The notes below the pieces were generated by a model. It did not search any database. It was not told the DNA's origin and was given only the letters and a program-made list of their open reading frames with translations. DNA of 64,000 bases from Eonycteris spelaea (lineage: Eukaryota; Chordata; Mammalia; Chiroptera; Pteropodidae). The stretch lies in assembly GCA_003508835.1 (NCBI GenBank), contig PUFA01000144.1, positions 2,852,001 to 2,916,000 of the forward strand, given 5' to 3'. The first letter of the stretch is position 1. Every line of letters begins with the position of its first letter. Positions 57,770-64,000 of the stretch are shown piece by piece. The translations under genes and the position numbers were made by a program.

Positions 57770-57776
57770 GCGCGCT
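57708..57776 (+). repeat. Alternating purine-pyrimidine (CA)n/(CG)n run
   Basis: CACATGCGCGTGTGTGCG, then about 18 CA units and CGCGCGCG, gives nearly 70 bp of alternating purine-pyrimidine, the classic Z-DNA-forming composition. Confidence 0.93.
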
Positions 57777-57884
57777 ATGGCTATCGGGTTTCGGTTATTT
57801 GGAGAGAGTCAGTAATATCCTTATCTTGTTTTATTATCCTCCCAGCATTATTACTGTACATATTAGTTTTGTTTTATTTTATTT

Positions 57885-58010
57885 TATTTTTTTTGTCTGT
57901 CTCTCTCCCCAATACAAGGTCTATGGGAACATGGATCTTGTTTATTTGGCTCATTTCTACATCTCCAGACTTTAGAATAGTATTTGGTACATAATAGGTG
58001 CTTATGAAAT
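57885..58010 (+). repeat. L2 3' tail
   Basis: AAGGTCTATGGGAACATGGATC, TTTCTACATCTCCAGACTTTAG and TTTGGTACATAATAGGTGC match the L2 terminus. Confidence 0.7.
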
Positions 58011-58029
58011 ATAGGTTGAAGTACGTACT

Positions 58030-58775
58030 TATGAAGTATATATTGAAGTTTATGTTGAATATGTTGAATGGTTGCACATTCATAGTCATTTTATTTACAT
58101 AAATGGTATAGTACTACAAATATTATTCTATAACTTTCACTTAATGTTATTTCATGTAGATATTGCCTTATTCTCTTTAATTACATGGTATTTTATATGT
58201 GAATTACCATCATATGTTCAGCCACATTAATGATGCTTTCAAATTTTCAACATTTGGAACAATGCTGCAGAAAATATCCTTATATGTATATACCATGGAG
58301 CACATGAGCCTGTGCTTTTCTGAATAAGTACCTACTAAATTAAAATTGTCAGGGTAAAAGTTATGAGCATCTTTAATCTTGACAAATGCAGGCTTAAAAG
58401 GTCATGACAATTTTAGGTTCCACCAGCAGCTTATGGGGGTGTGGATTCCCTATGGGGCATCAGTGCTTTATTAATCATCTTTTAATGTCTTTCCAATCTG
58501 TGGGAGATAAGTGATTTTCCACTGTTACTTGAACTTGGATTATCCTGATTTCTGTGAAGCTGTGCTTATCTTTTCATGTTTATTGGCCATTTGAAATCTT
58601 TTTCTGTGAATAGTCCAGACAGATTTCTGGAACATTTTTCTACTAGACTATTTCCTTTGTTAAAAAATCATTTATTTGTAATTGCATTTGATTCTGGATA
58701 GTATTTCTTTGCCTTTTTAAAAAGTATTTTCTTCAATTCTTTTTTTTTCTTTTCGTTTCTTTTTTTTTTTCTTTT

Positions 58776-58809
<34 letters not shown>

Positions 58810-59300
58810 TATTTTAGCTTGGTTCTGGTGCTTTTGTCATACAGAAGTTTTGACTTCAGTATAGTCAAGTACATCCTTTGTTTTTCCTTTTAGGCTCCAG
58901 TTTTGTATCTTGCTTGGAAAGTTCCTCCCAATCTTAGAATTATAAAAATACCCTCCTATATTTTCTTTTTCATGTCTTATCATTTTATAATCTATGATTT
59001 GCTCTCTAATCCATTTGAAATTTATTGTTATTTATGATGTGAGACAGGAATTTAACTTAATTTTATTCCAAACAGATAATTTACAGACATCAATCTACTT
59101 AACTCCATTTATTGAGTAGACTGATCTTTCCCCGTTTAGAATGCTCCCTTGATCATTAACTTTATCGGCATATATACATGGGCCTAACTCTGTATTCTTG
59201 ATTCCATTGTTTCCCAATATCCAGTCATTTAAATACTATCTTCATTTCTGTTATATTCATGTTCCATTTATTTACTTACTATTTTATCATAATACATTTT
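58030..59300 (-). repeat. Minus-strand L1 fragment with poly(T)
   Basis: Antisense L1-like order: ATTAATGATGCTTTCAAATT, CAATGCTGCAGAAAATATCC, TTCCACCAGCAGCTTATGG, TTTATTGGCCATTTGAAATC, AATCCATTTGAAATTTATTG. A T-rich run with C and G interruptions at 58740-58808 encodes only poly-Lys on the minus strand. Confidence 0.7.
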
Positions 59301-59574
59301 AAAATTAAATACCTACTTTAGCCTCATTCTAAGCACACAAAATCATAGGTTTAAATATTTTTTCTAGTAAACATTAAAATAAGTGCTTAACTATTGACAT
59401 GACAAATGCTTATTTAGATGCCATTTTAAATCATCTTACAAATCACAAGTGGAATACAGAGGTACTTTGGGGAAACACTATTGCATTCTTTCCACTAATG
59501 GATTTGTCCATTTCTGTGACAAAACATCATTCTAGCTTTATGGTGTGTTTTATTGTTGTTCTTGTTAATATCTT

Positions 59575-60510
59575 CTTCTGAAATAATTTCAGACTCTCAA
59601 AAAGGTAAAAATAGTATAGAGAGGTTTTAATAGAAAGGTTCTACGTATCTAGCACCTAGCTTTTCCCAATGGTGACATCTTACAAATCTACAATAAATTA
59701 TCAAAATCAAGAAACTGACACTGGCATAATATAATTGACTAGACTCAGATTTTACCCATTTTTGCATAAACTCATAATTTTGTCTTTATATATAGTTCTA
59801 TGACATTTTATCACATTTATAGATCCATATAACCACTACCACCATAAAGATACAGAACTGTTCTGTCACCATCAAGGAACGTCCTCATGCTAGCCCTTTA
59901 TAGTCACACTTCCCTTACCTAACCCCTGGCAACCACGGATCTGTTCTCCACCTCTATACCTTTGTCATTTTAATAATGTTATATGAATGAATCATGCAGT
60001 ATGTCTAGAGCCTAGGGGACTGACAGGTTTGTTTATTTGTTTTTCACCTACCATTATGTCCTGGAGATTCATCCAAATTGTCATATCTATCAATAGTCAT
60101 TCATTTTGGTTGCTGAGTAGTGTCCCCTAGTCTAGTTACAACACAGTTTGTTTAACCATTCATTCACCCATTGATGGACCTCTGGATGTTTTGCTATGAA
60201 AATGTGTGTGCAGGTTTTGATGTGAACCTAAGGTTTTGTTTCTCTAGGATAAATGCCCAGGTGTGTGGTCTGGGTTTGGTGGTAAGTATATATTTAACTC
60301 TTTAAGAAACTGCCAGGCTGGTTTTCAGAATGACTGAACCATTTACATTCCCACCAGCAATGTCTGAGAGATACTCACTAGCATTTGGCACTCTCAGTGT
60401 TTTTTAGTTTAGCTATTCTAGTACATGTTTCTTGAAGTTTTAATTTGCTTTTGCCTAATAGCTAGCCATGTTGAACATCTTTTCATGTGCATATTTGCAT
60501 GAAATGTTTT
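59575..60510 (-). repeat. Minus-strand L1 3' end
   Basis: Contains AATGGTGACATCTTACA, CACTTCCCTTACCTAACCCC, CTGGAGATTCATCCAAATTG, TAGTCATTCATTTTGGTTGC, CATTGATGGACCTCTGGATG, GATAAATGCCCAGGTGTG, AAGAAACTGCCAGGCTGG and TTCCCACCAGCAATGTCTG, the antisense of an L1 3' end. Confidence 0.9.
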
Positions 60511-61525
60511 GACATCTGGTGGGCAAGTCTGAGGCTGCCTTTCTTATATGCGACCTGCCTTCCCTGATGCTGAGGGGAAGAGCTGACCTTGACTGCTCCC
60601 TGAGGTGGGAATGCTCCTATTAGCTCTTCTTTGATGGTGATGGTGGTGTCTGGTTTGACCTGAGCAGTTAGGAGCACAAGCTCAGAGCTTCAGGTAGGCT
60701 TTGGCAGGCTCACCAGGGAGAGGATGTAAAGTTTCACCACCATATGCGATACCCTTCACTCTTCTTTCAGTCCACAGTTCCCAGGACATTTTTAATAAAA
60801 TCAATGCCTTTGGAGATAGAGTAACTTGGGTGTTATGAGGAAGTTCTGAGATTGGGCTCACAGTTAAAAACAGTGGGACCCAGGCAAAGGGGACCCAGTC
60901 ACAACAGGGTCACAAATATTCCCTCACCTTTTTGGTATGTAGAAAGAATTGGAAGTGGGGAGCTTGAGTTGTCCCAAAAGGCCTGTGGTTCTCACCAACA
61001 CTCCAAGGGCAGGACCCAACCCGTTTGTTGTGCTCTGCCTAGTGCCCCCACAAGACCTGCCCAGTGAGGGGGGGCACCTCTGAGCAGTGACTGTGTCCCT
61101 GCACCCAGACTCACCCTCTCCCTGAGGGTTGACTGTGAACACAGGGGCGGGACCTGAGAGCCAGGTGCCCGTGAGGTGCTAAAGCGCACCCTGGAGGAGT
61201 GAACTGGCCCTGACAGAAGCCAGGAGAAACAGGTCTCATAAATCCTACCATGGGGGATTTGGAGGGAGGGATGTCAGGTTCACCTTCCGGAGCAGGGATT
61301 CTAAAGGTAGGATCTGAAGCCCTGTGACTCACAAGGAGCCTGCTAACAGACAGCATATCTCAAAGCTGGGCCTTCCCTATGTCTTCCAGGGCAATGATGA
61401 ATCCCTCCAGAATGTTCCATTTTTACCCATGACCAAAGCCGTCTTCTTTATATATCAATCGAATCATTAAGAATTACTGAAAGAGGGTATTCATAAAGTA
61501 AAATGAAGTGTGTCTAGAGCTTATT
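60511..61525. other. Intronic stretch, nothing assigned
   Basis: Unique-looking sequence about 1.4-2.4 kb upstream of VAX2 exon 2, with no exon or repeat that I recognise. Confidence 0.5.
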
Positions 61526-61529
61526 GAAC

Positions 61530-61700
61530 ATGGTCAGTGTGACCTCAGGTCAGTTAATTAAAATTTGTTTTTCCATTTCCCGTTCTGTCAAATGGGGATA
61601 ATAATAGTTCCAACTTCATTGAGACATTGGGGAAGGTCGAAGTGTTTAAAGCAGTGGCTGGCCCAGAGCACGCATTGCTGAGGTGACAGCTGTTATCATG
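61530..61700 (+). repeat. MIR SINE fragment
   Basis: GTGTGACCTCAGGTCAGTTAAT, TTTCCCGTTCTGTCAAATGGGG, ATAATAATAGTTCCAACTTC and GCAGTGGCTGGCCCAGAGC match the plus-strand MIR core and tail. Confidence 0.85.
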
Positions 61701-62436
61701 ACTAAAACATAAGCAGCCACAGCCACTCACAGTTCTGGGCACATTGCAAATTCCAGCTGGCCACACTCCCCAGAGAGGGCTGGGACCCCTGCAGCTGTGG
61801 GGGTGTCTTGATCAGGGCTCCCCATGCTTGATCAGGGCTGCCTTGAGCTGGTAAGTTTTCCACTGACACTAATCTTCCTATGTTATGGTAAATTTCTGTT
61901 AGTTTATCTTTTTACCAACATCGTACGTTAGAGGTGGTTTGGTCAATCCTACAGAATATGATCATGCGTTCTTCCACGCTCTAGTTTTTGACATAACATT
62001 TTCTAATAACTAGATTTCAAGCCATTGGTGTGTATGGTTCAAATATGGATCATCTTTGCCTCTGTAGTTAAAGCTGATGTATACGCTCCCTCCCCCAAAT
62101 TTGACTTTTGCTGAACGCTTTGTTGCTGTTACTGAGTTATGTAGGTGGGACTATCTGGACGGCAGGGTTTTCAACCTCTCTTAAGTAGGCTCTAAAATAT
62201 CGGAGACCCCATGCGTGAGGGCCCAGGAGGGTGGCCCTGCTGTTAAGAATTGGGTTCACGAGGAGTGGCAGCGGTCCCCCTCTGTAAGACACCCCAGCTT
62301 GATGTAGTTTGTAGTGGCAACGGTTCTTGGCTCCTCCTGGGGACCGCAGCTCCCCAGACTGTCCCCTACCTGACAACAGCTGGCCTCTTCGTGGACCCCA
62401 GGAGGGCTTATGGACAGAATGCTCACCCATGCACAC

Positions 62437-62461
62437 ACACACACGCACACCCACACACACA
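62437..62461 (+). repeat. (AC)n microsatellite, short
   Basis: About a dozen AC units with G/C interruptions. Confidence 0.85.
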
Positions 62462-62659
62462 GAGAGGTTCGGACCTGGCTCTGGACATCTCCAGTGAGCC
62501 TTACATGATTGGTCATACCCAGTGCTAACCCATCTTTTCTTCTGCACTTAATCTATCTCTTTCCATTTGTTCCTTACTCTGGTGAGAGAACAGAATCCTG
62601 GCTGGTTCAGAGTCCGTCCTTTCTGCCCAAGCTATGATAGTAAATCTAACATTTGTACT

Positions 62660-62815
62660 AAGGCCCATTCACATATTATACCCATTAGATACAACATACT
62701 GCATTGAGTGAATAAGGAAGCTAGGCCCAGAGAGGGCAAGCAACTTGTCAGAGGTCACACAGCCAGGCCCACTTTTGAGGAGCTCTCGGTAGATCACACT
62801 GCCTCTAATTAAGAT
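62660..62815 (-). repeat. MIR SINE fragment
   Basis: AGGCCCAGAGAGGGCAAGCAACTTG followed by TCAGAGGTCACACAGCCAGG is the antisense MIR core. It ends about 60 bp before VAX2 exon 2. Confidence 0.88.
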
Positions 62816-62878
62816 GCTTTTTCGTGGCCTAACACCTTAACTAGTGAAGTAACTTAACTCCTTTCTTGGCTCCTGCAG

Positions 62879-63066
62879 ATGCCAAAGGGACCATTCGGGA
62901 AATTGTCCTGCCCAAGGGCCTGGACCTGGACCGACCCAAGAGAACCCGCACATCCTTCACAGCCGAGCAGCTGTACCGCCTGGAGATGGAGTTCCAGCGC
63001 TGCCAGTACGTGGTGGGTCGTGAGCGCACTGAGCTGGCCCGCCAGCTGAACCTCTCTGAGACGCAG
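62879..63066 (+). CDS. VAX2: VAX2 coding exon 2 (homeodomain helices 1-2)
   Basis: The exon starts after CTCCTGCAG, completes Asp80 and encodes residues 80-142. [18 protein letters not shown] (80-97) is the conserved VAX pre-homeodomain block. The homeodomain starts near Pro99 (RPKRTRTSF) and carries the signature residues Arg103 (position 5), Phe106 (8), Leu114 (16) and Phe118 (20). The exon ends at Gln142 (position 44) within ETQ, in phase 0, with donor GTAAGA. So the recognition helix, with Trp48, Phe49, Asn51 and Arg53, is encoded by the next exon beyond the window. All residues present look intact, with no sign of pseudogenisation. This is by far the best conserved coding sequence in the window. 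Confidence 0.98.
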
Positions 63067-64000
63067 GTAAGAGGGAACTGGGCCCCTCCACCTCTGCCCT
63101 GGCAGCCCGAAAACTCCTTGGGTGTCAGACCCGACTTTGAATGAGTTCAGACATGCATTAGGGACAGGCTTAAAGTTACAGGTAAACCAGAGCAAATAAA
63201 TACAGTGCCAACAAGAGAAAGTTGGTATATGCCAATGGGGACACCTTCAGGATACATTGGGCAGTTTGGTGGAATGTGGAAACAGGCCAGAGAAACAGGT
63301 GGGGGATACTCAGAGCTTCTTGTTGGATGGGGTCTGAACCCTTCACCCAAAAAGGGCTTAGCATTTTAACGATGGTATGCTTACCCCAAAGGAAACACTT
63401 TTGTAAGCTGAGTACCTACTCTGTGTGAATGGAGGCATTTCAAGCTGGCAATAGAGCTATGTAACAACAACAACAGCAATAACAGTACTCACTGTGCCAA
63501 GGCACTGGTCTAAGTGCTTTGCATATGTTAATTCTTTAACTCCTTCCAACAGCCCTTTGATGTAGCTATCAGGATTATCTCATTTTACAGATGAGGAAAA
63601 GTTATCCCCAAGGTCCTACAACTAATAAGTTCCAGAGCTAGGATCTAGACAGGCAGTCTGGCATCTTTATGCTGTCTACCAACTGAGCAGCCATCCTGGA
63701 GCTTGATAAAGAATGACTCAGAGACCTTTAGTTTCGCTTCAGCTCTATTAGTTTAATCTCGTATATGAGGGAGATCAGTCAACAGACGTACTGCAAACAG
63801 CCAGAACGGGATTTATAAAGGGAAGAGAGGAAGGAGAGGAGTAAGGAAGCAGACAGGCTGGAAGGGGGCACTTCTGGGGAAGGCGGTGGGAGGGTGGGCG
63901 AGGCTTCTCCCCGTGCTGCCTGCTGCTGTCCTTCCCCTGGCACCCCAGGTGCTGCAATTAAATCAGGACCCTACTGCTTCCCTCATCAGAATTCTTCCAG
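63067..64000 (+). other. VAX2: VAX2 intron 2, 5' part
   Basis: It starts GTAAGAGGG after exon 2 and leaves the window without a recognisable exon 3 (a VKVWFQNRR-type sequence is absent). It contains a minus-strand MIR at 63475-63700. The last 300 bp are unassigned. Confidence 0.9.
63475..63700 (-). repeat. MIR SINE
   Basis: CACTGTGCCAAGGCACTGG, CTAAGTGCTTTGCATATG, AACAGCCCTTTGATGTAGC, TCATTTTACAGATGAGGAAA and GAGCTAGGATCTAGACAGGC form a clear reverse-strand MIR. Confidence 0.92.

Larger units (their letters stand above)
45999..62878 (+). other. VAX2: VAX2 intron 1 (16,880 bp)
   Basis: It is bounded by GTAAGA at 45999 and CTCCTGCAG ending at 62878. Its phase (1) fits the two recognised exons. 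The left third is GC-rich with CpG islands. The right half (53.1-60.5 kb) is AT-rich and LINE-derived. No other protein-coding gene is recognised inside. Confidence 0.92.

Noticed and set aside
58668..58874. Lys-rich minus-strand frame
   Set aside because: Translation of a poly(T) run.

Overview
This is mammalian nuclear DNA. It has intron-split vertebrate genes and old mammalian repeats (MIR, L2, L1, MaLR LTRs, hAT fragments), with CpG islands alternating with AT-rich LINE blocks. Two genes are recognisable. CD207 (langerin) enters at the left edge on the minus strand with its first two coding exons (683-758 and 471-587). VAX2 (ventral anterior homeobox 2) lies on the plus strand with exon 1 (45761-45998) and exon 2 (62879-63066). 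The two genes point away from each other, with about 45 kb between their start codons. This matches the CD207-VAX2 order known from human 2p13. The species cannot be fixed from the sequence. The L1 3' ends and the absence of Alu, B1/B2, dog SINEC or ruminant SINE/BovB suggest a non-primate, non-rodent placental, perhaps laurasiatherian, but this is only an impression.

Layout: 1-850 holds the 5' end and proximal promoter of CD207. 0.85-45 kb is intergenic. It holds a roughly 2.8 kb dead L1 (9.29-12.1 kb), the 5' half of another L1 (15.56-16.9 kb), L1 3' ends (5.4, 27.5-31.4, 32.8 and 38.2 kb), MIR and L2 copies, MaLR-type LTRs (7.4 and 21.7 kb), an LTR-like insertion nested in an L2 (22.6 kb) and two hAT-like miniature elements (8.9 and 12.3 kb). 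It also contains CpG-rich segments with no assignable gene at 26.4-26.85, 33.4-34.25, 34.5-35.35 and 42.7-43.4 kb. From about 44.6 to 47.15 kb a large CpG island surrounds VAX2 exon 1. VAX2 intron 1 (16.88 kb) begins CpG-rich, with further islands at 49.2-50.2 and 51.4-52.0 kb and a 5S rRNA-derived fragment at 52.5 kb. It then becomes an AT-rich block of minus-strand LINE fragments (53.1-60.5 kb) before exon 2. The third VAX2 exon, encoding the rest of the homeodomain, and the later CD207 exons lie outside the window.

The genes do not act together. CD207 is a C-type lectin of Langerhans cells, and VAX2 is a retinal dorsoventral patterning transcription factor. I found no CRISPR array, operon, defence system or other undescribed multi-gene system. 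The most useful second looks are a GC-AG intron in CD207, a PU.1-like site in its proximal promoter, CpG islands without a known gene (one with a perfect NRF-1 palindrome, one with an 18-bp perfect palindrome), a perfect CRE upstream of VAX2, and the 5S-derived remnant in VAX2 intron 1.
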